A DNA stretch of 64,000 bases from Ktedonosporobacter rubrisoli (GCF_004208415.1 NZ_CP035758.1:310001-374000); one strand, 5' to 3'; positions 7,880 to 17,522 are shown, counted from the first letter of the stretch. Notes: a model not told the origin generated them from the sequence alone. Program-made: numbers and translations.

Positions 7880-8881
7880 ATGCAGGAAGCACATCCCCAA
7901 AACTGGCGTGAATTGCTTCGAGACGTGATTCGCGATTCAGCGGAGCGACAACGGATCGCAGATGCGTTAAGCATCAATCCAATTACCTTACTGCGTTGGG
8001 CTAACGGGGCCTCAAATCCGCGGCCGGCCAATCTTCGCCAATTGCTTAGTGCGCTTCCCGAGCACCGGGAGCTCCTCATGGACCTGCTCTCTCAAGAGAT
8101 GAGAGAAGACATATTGGACGAGGGCAGTGAGCATGCTGAAGAGGTCCCCCTTTCCTTCTATCAGCACGTCCTCAATATGTATGTCACAGTGCCTGCCAGG
8201 CTGCAATTCTTGATGATTAGCAGGGCCATCCTTGAGCAGGTGTTCAGACAGCTGGACCTGCACAGGCAAGGTGGCGATATAGCAGTTATCGCTTGTTGTA
8301 TGGCTCCATCAGGGCCTGCAGAGCCCGTGCGCAGCCTGCGTGAATGTGTCAGTGTAGAACATTCTCCCACCTGGCAGGAGCACGAGGAACCGCTGGGATA
8401 CCTTGGCCTGGAATCGCTAGAAGGTTATGCCGTCAGTACCGGCCGGGCGCTGGTCATCTACACTTCTGAAGAACTCCAGACGATGTTTCCCTCTTACGCC
8501 GACCAGAAACGACAGTTGGCCTGTTCCGCTGCCCATCCGATTTGCCGCCAGGAGAAGGTCGCCGGTTGCCTTACCATTTCCAGTTGCCAGCCGCACTATT
8601 TTACGCCTCAACGCCTGAAACTGATTAAGGCCTATGCTGAGTTGCTCGCCCTGGCCTTTGAGGCTGCAAATTTTTATCCCTTTGAGCGCATATCGCTCGG
8701 AACCATGCCACCCCCCGATGTCCAGCAGACGTACTTGCGTTCTTTTCGTATGCGAGTAACAGAAGCGTTTCAGCAAGCCCAGCGTTCTCAGCATCTGCGC
8801 CCCGATATTCAGCAAACGGAGGAGCAGATCTGGAAACAATTGGAGCAAGAGCTTTTAGAGGCCGGTTCACACGACAAGTGA
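7880..8881 (+). CDS. HTH (XRE-like) regulator with GAF-like domain
   Basis: A 333-residue protein. Residues about 15-60 form a lambda-repressor-like helix-turn-helix: AERQRIADALSINPITLLRW followed by ANGASNPRP and a LRQLLSALPEHRELL helix. The central region (about 110-270) looks like a GAF sensor: a CRQEKVAGCLTISS strand with the usual basic/hydrophobic pattern, then YFTPQRLKLIKAYAELLALAFE, which is the terminal GAF helix. It probably binds DNA and senses a small ligand in the cytoplasm; the ligand is unknown. ATG 7880 is chosen because GGAG (7865-7868) precedes it. It lies 242 bases upstream of the cyclase gene on the same strand. Confidence 0.7.
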   Translation: MQEAHPQNWRELLRDVIRDSAERQRIADALSINPITLLRWANGASNPRPANLRQLLSALPEHRELLMDLLSQEMREDILDEGSEHAEEVPLSFYQHVLNMYVTVPARLQFLMISRAILEQVFRQLDLHRQGGDIAVIACCMAPSGPAEPVRSLRECVSVEHSPTWQEHEEPLGYLGLESLEGYAVSTGRALVIYTSEELQTMFPSYADQKRQLACSAAHPICRQEKVAGCLTISSCQPHYFTPQRLKLIKAYAELLALAFEAANFYPFERISLGTMPPPDVQQTYLRSFRMRVTEAFQQAQRSQHLRPDIQQTEEQIWKQLEQELLEAGSHDK

Positions 8882-9123
8882 AATAGCCAGTCCAGCTGCT
8901 AGCAGCGAGAGCATTGCCGCTGCTGGCAGTTTGGCGTTTTTCCCAGGTGCTCCATTGCCCAGAGGAGCCGCACTATCTTTCTCGCTTCTTCCCCAGAGAC
9001 GCAATAAGCAAGCCTGCTCATTGCACCGTACACCTCAGTCTGTTACAATCAAGACAAACTTCTTCTTTAGAGAATAATCAGAAGTTGACCAGAGACAGCC
9101 ACCATCTATTGAGGAGGGCAGAC

Positions 9124-12100
9124 ATGCCGGAAGAGAGAAAACTAGTTACAATCCTCTTTGCAGATGTTACCGGATCTACTGCGCTTGGCGATATACTTGA
9201 TCCTGAAGATGTGCGTGCACTGATGAGCCGCTATTATACTCATGCTCGGCGTGTAGTGACCGAGCATGGTGGCACGCTCGAAAAATTCATTGGAGATGCG
9301 GTTATGGCAGTCTTTGGTCTTACCCTGGCCCATAGCGATGATGCCGAGCGTGGACTCGCCGCAGCCCTGGCCCTGCATGCTGCCATCGCCAGCGATAGCA
9401 TTCTGGCTTCCTCCTTTCAACTGCGTATCGGGGTCAACACTGGCGAAGTTGTCGCCACCAGCGAAGCAGATAGAGATGATTTTCTGATTACAGGGGATGC
9501 TGTGAACGTGGCTGCTCGTTTACAGCAGCACGCCGCGCCTGGCGAAACGCTGGTAGGCGAGCGCACTATGTATGCTTCTAACACGGCCTTTCTCTTTGCT
9601 GAACAGAGAATCATAGAAGTCAAAGGCAAGCGCCAGCCACTCCATGTCTTCCCACTTAGCGGACCGCGCCAGACGCGCCAGGTGGTACGCCCGGTTCTAG
9701 TTGGCAGGAGTGCTGATTTGCTCCAACTCTCTGTTCTTCAGACGCGTGTCCTACAGGAGCACATTTCACAACTCATCTCTATCATCGCACCCGCAGGTAC
9801 CGGCAAGAGTCGTCTACTCGAAGAATTTCTTAATAGTCTCAATCCCGCAGATGGTTTCCAGATAGCCACAGTCCGCAGCCTGCCCTATGGCCAGACCCTC
9901 ACCTACTGGCCGCTGCGCACGCTGCTTACCAGCTTTGTGGGAGAAGAGATTACCAGAATGCGCGTCATAGATCTCTTCCGTCAGGGTGGGCATGATCCCG
10001 AACGAGCTATCCACCTGGCGGATTCTGTGCTGACCGGCCTGGGTATCCAGAAAGAGTCGCATATTGACAGAGAAGATATCTTTGATGGCTGGCGCTTATT
10101 GATCGAAATTGTGGCCCGCCAGGCACCACGCATTATCGTTTTCGAGGATCTGCACTGGGCTAGCGAAAGCCTGCTCGATCTGGTAACCTATATTCTCAAT
10201 ATGCCCATCCAGGCGCCCATTCTCTTTATCACTTTGAGTCGTCCGGAACTGCTAGACCGCTGCCCACGCTGGGGTGGAGGCAGGCAAAACTTCAGCTCGC
10301 TCACGCTTCAACCGCTAACGTCAACGCAAACGTACACCTTAATCCAACAGCTCATGCCCCGCATCAGCACAGAAACATGCGATATCCTTGTGGAACGCTC
10401 GGGTGGCAATCCCTTCTTCGCAATAGAGCTGGTTCATAGCATCTGTGAGCGACCGGAGTGCGATGCACCTGTGACCGGAAGCATGCTGCCAGATACGGTT
10501 CATGCTGTCGTTCAAGCCCGCCTGGATCAGCTCTCCGCGCTTGAGCGCACGGTGGTTCAGGTAGCCTCCATTCCCTTGCGCTCCTTCCGCAGGGATATGC
10601 TCCTGGCCCTCATGGAAGGAACCAACCAGCAGGAGATCGATCGGGCCCTTGCTGGCCTGTTGGCGCGCGATTTCATCGTTAGTAAGGGTGGGGAAGCGGG
10701 AACCTACACTTTCCGCCATATCCTGATTAATAATGTTGCTTACGGAACGCTGGCGAGAGCTGAGCGCATTCGCCTACACAGCAAACTCGCCACATGGCTT
10801 GAAAAAACCACGGGAGGATGCGACGATTCCGCCGAATTGCTGGCCTACCACTTTTACGAAGCCGTCAGGCTAGCCCGTCAATCAGCAATCCCAATAGCAC
10901 TTCCCATCGAGCCAGCAAGAGCTATCCGCTATTTGAAGTGCGCAGGCGAGCTGGCAGCTCATATCGGCAACTTTTCCGAGGCTCGCACCTACTTACAAAA
11001 TGCCATCGACATAGCTCCTCAGCAGGATCTACTCACGTTATACGAGGCGCTGGGCGATAGCGGACCCTTCTGGAATGTGGCAACTGTCGAAGCCTATCAC
11101 AAAGCCCTCTCCCAATGGCGCAACGACTCGGCACATGATCCTCTCACGGGAGCTCGCCTGATACGTAAGCTATTGATCTGCTATACGCGCGGCGGCGTTT
11201 GCTTGAAGACACAAAGCCTGCAGGCAGAGTTTGAGCGCTTGAGCAAAGAGGCCCATCAGTTAGCCGAAGCCGCGGGAGATGAATATGAGCAGCGACGACT
11301 GCATGTGGCCGATCTTTTCGCCAATCGCTTCATAAGAGTAGAGAATGCAGAGACGAAGCGCCAGATGGGGCTTGAGGCTGCCGAATACTTCCAGCACATT
11401 GGCGATTGGAGCGCTTACAGCGAGGCGCTCGATAGCTACGCCAGCATCTCAGGGGTAATCGGTGCCAACATGGATATGCTTGCGGCATCGCAGCGCCGCT
11501 TGCTTGTGCCTGATTTATCTGCCAGCGAACGCCGAGATGCGCTTATTATGATCGTGAAGGCCTACATCAGCTTAAACGACGTTGAGGGCTGTATAAAGGT
11601 TATCGAGCAAGAGCTGGCCCAGGGACGAGCACATTCTCTAGGAGATAGCCTTTCCTGCGCTATGTACGCGGCTTATCTTGGTGGGCGCTGGTCAAAGGTC
11701 AAGGAATTCGCCGCACCGCTGCTACAGGCTTGGGAACGCCTTCAGAGCGATGATCCTTGCGGTGGACTCGATGGCTATCTCGCTTTATTCCATATTGCGC
11801 GGGCTCAGGAGGATGAGGCGGCCATGGATGTCGCGACGGCCATCCTTAAACAGATCTATCCCGATGAGAGCCAGCCCGAACGCGTACTGCTTGAAGCGCT
11901 CTTCGCCGACGATCCTCATAGGCTGCAGCAGCACGCTCATGACCTGTTCGATATCTGTCTCTGGGAAATGTTATTGCTCTATAACGAACATGGAATTCCA
12001 TTACCCCCTCTCTCCCTTCCCGAGAAGGATTCTCACATGTTGCGCGGAAATGATCCTTACTGGATTCTCGCCCTCAATCGCGCGCTAGCAGACGGGGATA

Positions 12101-12300
12101 TTATCAAGCTAGAGCAGGCCATCGAAAAGGCAGAAGCCAGCCAGAGAATCGTGCATGCAGCCCGTATGCGCATTATCCTGGCGCAACTCAGCGGCGACTC
12201 AACTCATCTGGACCGCGCCAGGCTCGTATTAGAGCAACTGGGAGACCGCCGTTCTCTCTGCAAATTAGAGGAGGTATGCGCAGCCTTAGCGAATTGCTAG
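9124..12300 (+). CDS. Class III adenylate/guanylate cyclase fused to AAA ATPase and TPR region
   Basis: A 1058-residue soluble multidomain protein. Residues 1-190 are a class III nucleotidyl cyclase: FADVTGST with the first metal Asp, EKFIGDAVMAVFG with the second Asp and a Lys compatible with ATP as substrate, and GDAVNVAARLQ with the transition-state Asn and Arg. Residues about 200-520 are an AAA/STAND-type ATPase with Walker A PAGTGKSRLLEE and Walker B IIVFEDLHWAS. The remaining ~500 residues are helical TPR-like repeats. The arrangement is common in Ktedonobacteria and actinobacteria and suggests signal-gated cAMP synthesis. ATG 9124 has GAGGAGGG at 9111-9118; upstream in-frame starts lack such a site. 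The convergent neighbour is a cyclic-nucleotide-binding protein, a plausible effector. Confidence 0.88.
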   Translation: MPEERKLVTILFADVTGSTALGDILDPEDVRALMSRYYTHARRVVTEHGGTLEKFIGDAVMAVFGLTLAHSDDAERGLAAALALHAAIASDSILASSFQLRIGVNTGEVVATSEADRDDFLITGDAVNVAARLQQHAAPGETLVGERTMYASNTAFLFAEQRIIEVKGKRQPLHVFPLSGPRQTRQVVRPVLVGRSADLLQLSVLQTRVLQEHISQLISIIAPAGTGKSRLLEEFLNSLNPADGFQIATVRSLPYGQTLTYWPLRTLLTSFVGEEITRMRVIDLFRQGGHDPERAIHLADSVLTGLGIQKESHIDREDIFDGWRLLIEIVARQAPRIIVFEDLHWASESLLDLVTYILNMPIQAPILFITLSRPELLDRCPRWGGGRQNFSSLTLQPLTSTQTYTLIQQLMPRISTETCDILVERSGGNPFFAIELVHSICERPECDAPVTGSMLPDTVHAVVQARLDQLSALERTVVQVASIPLRSFRRDMLLALMEGTNQQEIDRALAGLLARDFIVSKGGEAGTYTFRHILINNVAYGTLARAERIRLHSKLATWLEKTTGGCDDSAELLAYHFYEAVRLARQSAIPIALPIEPARAIRYLKCAGELAAHIGNFSEARTYLQNAIDIAPQQDLLTLYEALGDSGPFWNVATVEAYHKALSQWRNDSAHDPLTGARLIRKLLICYTRGGVCLKTQSLQAEFERLSKEAHQLAEAAGDEYEQRRLHVADLFANRFIRVENAETKRQMGLEAAEYFQHIGDWSAYSEALDSYASISGVIGANMDMLAASQRRLLVPDLSASERRDALIMIVKAYISLNDVEGCIKVIEQELAQGRAHSLGDSLSCAMYAAYLGGRWSKVKEFAAPLLQAWERLQSDDPCGGLDGYLALFHIARAQEDEAAMDVATAILKQIYPDESQPERVLLEALFADDPHRLQQHAHDLFDICLWEMLLLYNEHGIPLPPLSLPEKDSHMLRGNDPYWILALNRALADGDIIKLEQAIEKAEASQRIVHAARMRIILAQLSGDSTHLDRARLVLEQLGDRRSLCKLEEVCAALANC

Positions 12301-12324
12301 AAAGAAAAATATGTCTGTATACTA

Positions 12325-12348
12325 GGCTGGAGCAGACCTGCTCCAGCC
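12325..12348. terminator. Bidirectional hairpin between the cyclase and CNB genes
   Basis: Perfect 11-bp stem GGCTGGAGCAG (12325-12335) and CTGCTCCAGCC (12338-12348), located between the convergent stop codons at 12300 and 12371. No strong U-tract on either side. Confidence 0.6.
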
Positions 12349-12370
12349 AGCCTGGATATAGCTTTACCGG

Positions 12371-12811
12371 CTAATCACATGCTCTCTGCTCAGCCCTACG
12401 TACTCTACCACTAAGTACAGCAAGAAGGCTAAGCCCAACATCGGGGTCGCTGCGGAAAATCTCGCGTAGGATACGGCGGAACTCCCACACAGGGAGCAAG
12501 AGGACGGTAACCTCATCTACTGCCGTGACGGTTGCTGACCGAGGTAGATCATCCAGGAGCGCCATCTCACCAATAACATCTCCTGCTGTGGCCTGGCCCA
12601 GAACTTCTTCCACACCAACAGAACTGCTTTTCCGGGTAATTCGTGCTGTCCCTTTGGTGAGAATAAATAGACCCAATCCCTGCTCACCCTGCGAAAGTAA
12701 AACTGAGCCCGGACTAAACGTTCTCTCCTTACAATATGCTGCCAGGTCCTTGAGATCTTTCTTCCGAAGGCCGGAAAAGAGGTTTACGCGCGCTAAAGCA
12801 TCCTCGTACAT
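12371..12811 (-). CDS. Stand-alone cyclic nucleotide-binding domain protein
   Basis: A 146-residue protein made almost entirely of a CRP/PKA-type cNMP-binding domain: LFSGLRKKDLKDLAAYC, then GSVLLSQGEQGLGLFILTKG, then the phosphate-binding cassette VIGEMALLDDLPRSATV, which keeps both the Glu that contacts the ribose and the Arg that contacts the cyclic phosphate. No DNA-binding helix-turn-helix follows, so it is not a CRP-type transcription factor; it probably relays cAMP/cGMP by protein contact. ATG 12811 is chosen because GAGGAG lies just upstream on the minus strand. It faces the cyclase gene across a shared terminator. Confidence 0.85.
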   Translation of the reverse strand: MYEDALARVNLFSGLRKKDLKDLAAYCKERTFSPGSVLLSQGEQGLGLFILTKGTARITRKSSSVGVEEVLGQATAGDVIGEMALLDDLPRSATVTAVDEVTVLLLPVWEFRRILREIFRSDPDVGLSLLAVLSGRVRRAEQRACD

Positions 12812-13024
12812 GGCCTGTCTCCTCATACATTCAATAGTTGGCAAGCCTATCCCCTGGAAGGGGGCAGGATACCTGACACTCTAACAGAGACACGAAAGGC
12901 AGAGTTACACTGGCCGTATTTTAACATAGGAATACCCTCCATTTCCAGGGGCACACAGGTTGCTTCTACCTAATCAATCACAACAAATGACGTAGCCAGC
13001 TTCCCGGGAAGCTAGCTTCTATAT

Positions 13025-13053
13025 TATAATTGACCATAAATATTAGTTGGTCA
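13025..13053 (+). promoter_or_regulatory. -10 box and operator upstream of TetR gene
   Basis: TATAAT at 13025-13030 is followed directly by TGACCA (13031-13036), 11 bases, and TGGTCA (13048-13053), a perfect inverted repeat. Its position over the transcription start suggests autoregulation by the TetR protein encoded 32 bases downstream. Confidence 0.6.
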
Positions 13054-13084
13054 TATCAATAATAGAGCAGGAGAAGAGCTAACG

Positions 13085-13840
13085 ATGCCACATGGCACAA
13101 AGACGCCGGGACGTTCCAGCAAACGAGCCAGGCAGCAAGAGAGGGCTGAGCGCATTCTCGACTCCACTGCTGAGCTCATCTTGCGCTGGGGCTATGGCAA
13201 GGTAACTATCGATGATATTGCGCGACAGGCGGGGATTGGCAAAGGCACCATCTATCTACATTGGAAGACGCGGGAAGACCTGTTCGAGGCCTTACTTTTG
13301 CGTGAGAGCGCTCTCATGATGAAGCAGCTTATCCAATTTATCCAACAAGAACAAGATGGCATCCTGCTCCATCGCTTGATACAATTCTTTTTCAAGCTTA
13401 CGGAGCGGCACCCGCTGATCAAGGCATTATTTACCGGCGATCGAGAGATGTTAGGCCACCTGGCAAGCGCTAATAGCCCTGACAATTTTCTGCGCTTTCA
13501 ACGCCTGCTGTTTGCTCGCGAATACATCAGTATACTGCGCGCCAGAGGCCTGCTACTTAGGGATATGCAGATTGCCGATCAGATCTACGCCATTCTTGCC
13601 ACTATTTCCGGCTTTTTCCTCGTCAATCTCTCCCTCAGAGATGCTGATCTACCAGATATTGGCGAAAAATCCCAAACACTGGCCCAGACAATACATAATG
13701 CCTTTGGCCCGCATCATACACCATCAGCAACCGCGCTACAGGAAGCCTTACAGAGCGCTTTGCCCTCGTTTGAGCAGCTCTATGCGGAGTTGCAGAGCCG
13801 TTTAGAGCAGAAGGGGGGAACAGAGTCAGCTCAGCTCTGA
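13085..13840 (+). CDS. TetR/AcrR family transcriptional regulator
   Basis: A 251-residue TetR regulator. The helix-turn-helix spans about residues 18-65: ERILDSTAELILRWGYGKVT, then IDDIARQAGIGKGTIYLHWK. The C-terminal ligand domain is unassigned. AGGAG lies about 10 bases before the ATG. An inverted repeat at 13031-13053 is the likely operator. It converges on a MacB-type ABC exporter operon, which it may control, although the exporter promoter at about 15.96 kb has no obvious copy of the same palindrome. Confidence 0.88.
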   Translation: MPHGTKTPGRSSKRARQQERAERILDSTAELILRWGYGKVTIDDIARQAGIGKGTIYLHWKTREDLFEALLLRESALMMKQLIQFIQQEQDGILLHRLIQFFFKLTERHPLIKALFTGDREMLGHLASANSPDNFLRFQRLLFAREYISILRARGLLLRDMQIADQIYAILATISGFFLVNLSLRDADLPDIGEKSQTLAQTIHNAFGPHHTPSATALQEALQSALPSFEQLYAELQSRLEQKGGTESAQL

Positions 13841-13862
13841 CAGAGCCGACTCTTCTTTTTTC
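13822..13862 (+). terminator. Intrinsic terminator of the TetR gene
   Basis: AGAGTCAGCTC (13822-13832) pairs with GAGCCGACTCT (13843-13853) with one mismatch, followed by a TTCTTTTTT tract. The 5' arm overlaps the last codons of the TetR gene. Confidence 0.75.
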
Positions 13863-13904
13863 CAGGCTTCCCATTACAGCTTCCTCAGCGGGAATAAACA
13901 CGGC

Positions 13905-15158
13905 TCAGAAACTGCGCAAGGCAATAATCGGATCGAGGCGGGAAGCACGCAGCGCTGGATAAAGTCCAAAGCCCACACCGATAGCCGTCGAGACACCGAA
14001 GGCAATCAAAAAGCTACTGGTATTGACGATAAAAGAAACGTTAAGCAAGGATGATAATCCATAGCCCATGAGCAAGCCTAGACCAAGGCCCAGACCACCG
14101 CTAATAATGCTCAAAGCTAGCGCCTCTAGCAAGAATTGAACGGCTATGGCAGATGGTGGCGCTCCCAGAGCAGAGCGTAAACCGATTTCACGCGTCCGTT
14201 CCGTCACCGAGACCAGCATGATATTCATAATGCCGATCCCGCCAACAATCAACGAAATGACGGCAATACTAGACATAAATCCACTGAGCATACCTAGTTG
14301 TTGCTGGGTTTGTTTGAGCTGTCCGATGGCCTCGGTGACATCAAAACCGCCAGAGCCGTCTGTGGCGATATGATGAAGCTGGCCCAGACGCATCTGTATC
14401 TCGGTTTGTACCGTATCAAGATTATCTGTGCCGTCCACCTGTATGGAGATTTGGGCGATCTGATTGGGCTTAGATGGGGTGTAGACGGCAGTGTAGGGAA
14501 CATAAATGCCATCATTTCCGAGCAGACTATCTGGCTCTATCACGCCGATCACATGGTAAAGTTGTGCTCCAATGCGCACAGTCTGTCCAATCGGATCTAT
14601 GCCCGTCTGGCCAAAGATGTTCTCGACAACTTTCGTTCCCAGGACGACTACGTGACGCCTGGACTGCTCCTCCTCACTGCTCCACCACGCGCCTGAGCCT
14701 ATCGAGACGTTTTGCATTTGCAGGTAGCTGAAGGAGACGCCCGAGAGCGTAGTGCTCCAATGTTTTTTGCCAAAGACGACTTCAGCCTCATCGCTAATAG
14801 TTGGGCTCACCGCTACTACGTGTTGTAGCTGGGATAATATTTTGACATCTCGATCTGAAAGGGTAAGGGAGGTATTGGTGGCATTGCGCGCTCGGCTCAC
14901 GGTGATCGTCTGTGCCAGAAAGCCGAGCTTTGAGGTAAATGAATCGGTTGCCCCCTGCGATAGGGTGACGATGGCAATAAAGGCCGCAACACCTATACCT
15001 ATTCCGAGCATCGTTAAGATCGAGCGCTGACGATTGCTTCCAATAGCCGCAAAGGCGTTACTTACAATACCACCAATCATCGCACCTGGCGTTTTAGCAT
15101 CGCTCCACCAGCGCATAGGCAAGTCTTGCGTGCCTGTACTTATGCGGGCTTGTTTCAT
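13905..15158 (-). CDS. ABC transporter permease (MacB/FtsX type)
   Basis: This 417-residue permease has the MacB topology: one N-terminal helix (RQRSILTMLGIGIGVAAFIA near 45-65), a large extracytoplasmic MacB_PCD domain, and three C-terminal helices of the FtsX family. The signature VTERTREIGLRSALGA is near 320. MacB-type pumps export peptides, macrolides or lipoproteins, or act in mechanotransmission. The start overlaps the ATPase stop (shared TAATG), so the two subunits are translationally coupled. No membrane-fusion protein is nearby, as expected in a monoderm-like organism. Confidence 0.88.
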   Translation of the reverse strand: MKQARISTGTQDLPMRWWSDAKTPGAMIGGIVSNAFAAIGSNRQRSILTMLGIGIGVAAFIAIVTLSQGATDSFTSKLGFLAQTITVSRARNATNTSLTLSDRDVKILSQLQHVVAVSPTISDEAEVVFGKKHWSTTLSGVSFSYLQMQNVSIGSGAWWSSEEEQSRRHVVVLGTKVVENIFGQTGIDPIGQTVRIGAQLYHVIGVIEPDSLLGNDGIYVPYTAVYTPSKPNQIAQISIQVDGTDNLDTVQTEIQMRLGQLHHIATDGSGGFDVTEAIGQLKQTQQQLGMLSGFMSSIAVISLIVGGIGIMNIMLVSVTERTREIGLRSALGAPPSAIAVQFLLEALALSIISGGLGLGLGLLMGYGLSSLLNVSFIVNTSSFLIAFGVSTAIGVGFGLYPALRASRLDPIIALRSF

Positions 15159-15958
15159 TAGGCCCCACCTTCTCTAGTAGAGCTTAGCGGATCAGAGGCA
15201 GTGGATAGGATAGATGCTGGAGCTTTGGGACCATCGTAGATGATACGCCCATCGCGCAGGACGACCTGGCGAAGCGCTGCGGCGGCAATACCAGGATCAT
15301 GGGTCACCAGGACAATGGTTAATCCCGCCTGGTGTAAAAGATGGAACATCTCCATAATTTCCGCACTGGTGCGGCTATCCAGGGCCCCCGTTGGCTCATC
15401 GGCCAACAAAAGCGAAGGCTGTGTGACAAGCGCCCGGGCAATAGCAATACGTTGTTGCTGGCCTCCCGAAAGCTCAGTTGGCTTATGGTGGATACGTGCT
15501 CCCAGTCCCACAAGTTTGAGCATCTCTAAGGCCCGGCGCTCGCGCTCTGAACGCCGAATTCCGGCATAGATAAGCGGAAGTGCTACATTATCTAGCGCCG
15601 TAGCCCGTGGCAGTAGATTAAAGCCCTGAAAAACAAATCCAATATGTCTATTGCGTATCTGGGCGAGCTGGGACCGATTCAGGTGCGCAATAGGCTGACC
15701 TGCCAGTATATATTCGCCGCTACTAGGACGGTCCAGGCAGCCAATAAGATTCATAAGCGTGGATTTACCCGATCCCGAGGGCCCAATAATAGTTACAAAT
15801 TCATTGCGCTGAACTAGCAGCGAGACGCCATGCAAGGCAGTGACTCGCGTTTCGCCCATGAGGTAGCTCTTGGTCATATCACGCATAGCGATTACGGGTC
15901 TTGTATACTGGGTGCTCTCATTAACAGTATCGGTCGCATAAAGGGTCTGAGTAGTCAT
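15158..15958 (-). CDS. ABC transporter ATP-binding protein (MacB/LolD type)
   Basis: A 266-residue ABC ATPase: Walker [14 protein letters not shown] near residue 60, Q-loop VFQGFNLL near 108, signature [15 protein letters not shown] near 163, Walker [13 protein letters not shown] and switch His VTHDP. The sequence is of the LolD/MacB subfamily. It has a 25-residue N-terminal extension. GGGAG precedes the ATG. First gene of the exporter operon with the permease. Confidence 0.92.
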   Translation of the reverse strand: MTTQTLYATDTVNESTQYTRPVIAMRDMTKSYLMGETRVTALHGVSLLVQRNEFVTIIGPSGSGKSTLMNLIGCLDRPSSGEYILAGQPIAHLNRSQLAQIRNRHIGFVFQGFNLLPRATALDNVALPLIYAGIRRSERERRALEMLKLVGLGARIHHKPTELSGGQQQRIAIARALVTQPSLLLADEPTGALDSRTSAEIMEMFHLLHQAGLTIVLVTHDPGIAAAALRQVVLRDGRIIYDGPKAPASILSTASDPLSSTREGGA

Positions 15959-16142
15959 ATATGCTCCCTGCTTTGTTTTTTCCTGATTATAGATTTCTCT
16001 CCTCTATTCTCCCCACAGCACAAGCAACTATTAACACATCTTTTCTCAGCATACGGTAGAATTGTCACGGGAGTATCAATAATATGTCACAAATTTGTCG
16101 CCAGGAGAAGCCAGCCCGAACCCGATCTCGCCAAATAAAAAG

Positions 16143-16634
16143 CTACCGGCCTTCTTGATCCTCGCCCGCTTGGCATGCCTCTTGCCGAATAACCCCATCA
16201 GAGATAATTGAGGATAAGACAAGCGAAGTAGCGGGCTCGCCATAAGGCATAAGGCGATTAACCACTTGCTCAAGATGGGCAATTGAGATAAGCGCGAGCT
16301 TGAGGACATAGCTATCAGTTCCGGTCACCCGATGACACTCCAGCACTTCGGGAAATAGAATCACTAGATCGTCCTTTGCCGGCAAGGAAGCTTTGAAGGA
16401 GGTAAGGCGAACGAAGGCGATAATGCCCAGTCCGACTTTTTGTATATTCACTTTGGCTCCATAACCCATAATAAGGCCACAATCCTCCATCTTGCGCACA
16501 CGTTCAGCTACGGCAGGAGCGCTGAGTCCTATACGTCTTCCCAGTTCATGAAAAGAGAGGCGCGCCTCCTGCTGTAGCTCCTGTAGTATGCGCCAGCCAA
16601 TTGCATCGAGTAGATGCTCATCGCGGAAAGTCAT
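16143..16634 (-). CDS. Lrp/AsnC family transcriptional regulator
   Basis: A 163-residue Lrp/AsnC protein. The N-terminal helix-turn-helix is DAIGWRILQELQQEARLSFH followed by ELGRRIGLSAPAVAERVRKM; the C-terminal RAM domain (about 70-150) contains GLGIIAFVRL and ECHRVTGTDSYVLKL. Members sense amino acids and often regulate the adjacent divergent gene. Here that gene encodes a B3/B4-domain protein, 126 bases away, so control of amino-acid or tRNA-related metabolism is a reasonable inference. Confidence 0.9.
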   Translation of the reverse strand: MTFRDEHLLDAIGWRILQELQQEARLSFHELGRRIGLSAPAVAERVRKMEDCGLIMGYGAKVNIQKVGLGIIAFVRLTSFKASLPAKDDLVILFPEVLECHRVTGTDSYVLKLALISIAHLEQVVNRLMPYGEPATSLVLSSIISDGVIRQEACQAGEDQEGR

Positions 16635-16760
16635 TCATCTTTTTCCTTTCTATATGGAAAGTCCTGCCAGGATAGCACTTTCTCTTCAGGCTGTACAGTC
16701 AAACCTACATTGCTATAAGATAGATGTTACATTCTTCAACAGGAAGGAAGTCAAACATCT

Positions 16761-17465
16761 ATGCACATTTCTATCGCACCGGAAATTTTTACCTGCTTTC
16801 CCGGTATTCGTGTAATTGCGTTAACAGCAAGCGGGCTGGATAATCAGCGAGAGCAACAAGAGATCCGGGAACGCTGGCAAGCTGCCTGGGAACGAGCAGC
16901 CGAGGAAGTGCGCAAGTATGGCAATGCGCAGTCGCATCCCCATGTCCAACCCTGGCGTGAGCACTTTCGAGCGCTAGGCGTCTCAGCCAAAAAGTTTCCC
17001 AACGCTCTTGAAGCTCTGTTGCGCCGGGCGTTTAAAGGAGATGCCATATTCTATATTAATCCTCTAGTGGACTTTTATAATGCTGTCTCCCTGGAATACC
17101 TGGTACCGGTTGGGGGCTTCGATCTCGCTATGCTGCCAGCACCATTGGAGATACGCCTGACCCGCGCAGGCGATAGTTTCCAGGCGCTCGATGAGGATAT
17201 TTCCCAGACCGTCCCGGCGGGAGAAGTAGCCTATGTAACAGGCTCAACGATTTTGACCCGCCATCTCATGTGGCGGCAAGCGCGCACTGCCCTGCTCACG
17301 TCAACCACACATTCCGCAGTACTGGTAGCTGAAGTGCCAGGTGTGCTGGGAGCAGAGGTGGCAGAGAACGTCAGGCAAACTCTACAGGAAGGGCTACAAA
17401 GCTACTTTGGTGTAGCTGCAACCGGCTTTATTCTCGACAAGGCTCGCCCCCAGGCCTCCTGGTAA
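16761..17465 (+). CDS. B3/B4 tRNA-binding domain protein
   Basis: This 234-residue protein matches the stand-alone B3/B4 domain of phenylalanyl-tRNA synthetase beta subunits: PHVQPWREHFRALGVSAKKF, then NPLVDFYNAVSLEYLVPVGG. The FPNALEALLRRAF helix is also typical. Free-standing versions are proposed to trans-edit mischarged tRNA or bind amino-acid-like ligands; catalytic activity here is not proven. AGGAAGG lies upstream of the ATG. It is divergent from the Lrp regulator, a pairing seen for this family in other genomes (recollection, not checked). Confidence 0.85.
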   Translation: MHISIAPEIFTCFPGIRVIALTASGLDNQREQQEIRERWQAAWERAAEEVRKYGNAQSHPHVQPWREHFRALGVSAKKFPNALEALLRRAFKGDAIFYINPLVDFYNAVSLEYLVPVGGFDLAMLPAPLEIRLTRAGDSFQALDEDISQTVPAGEVAYVTGSTILTRHLMWRQARTALLTSTTHSAVLVAEVPGVLGAEVAENVRQTLQEGLQSYFGVAATGFILDKARPQASW

Positions 17466-17522
17466 AACCAGGATGGTCCGGGTAAACTCTCACTCACGTT
17501 CCTCTTCTGCTCGCTCAGTTGT

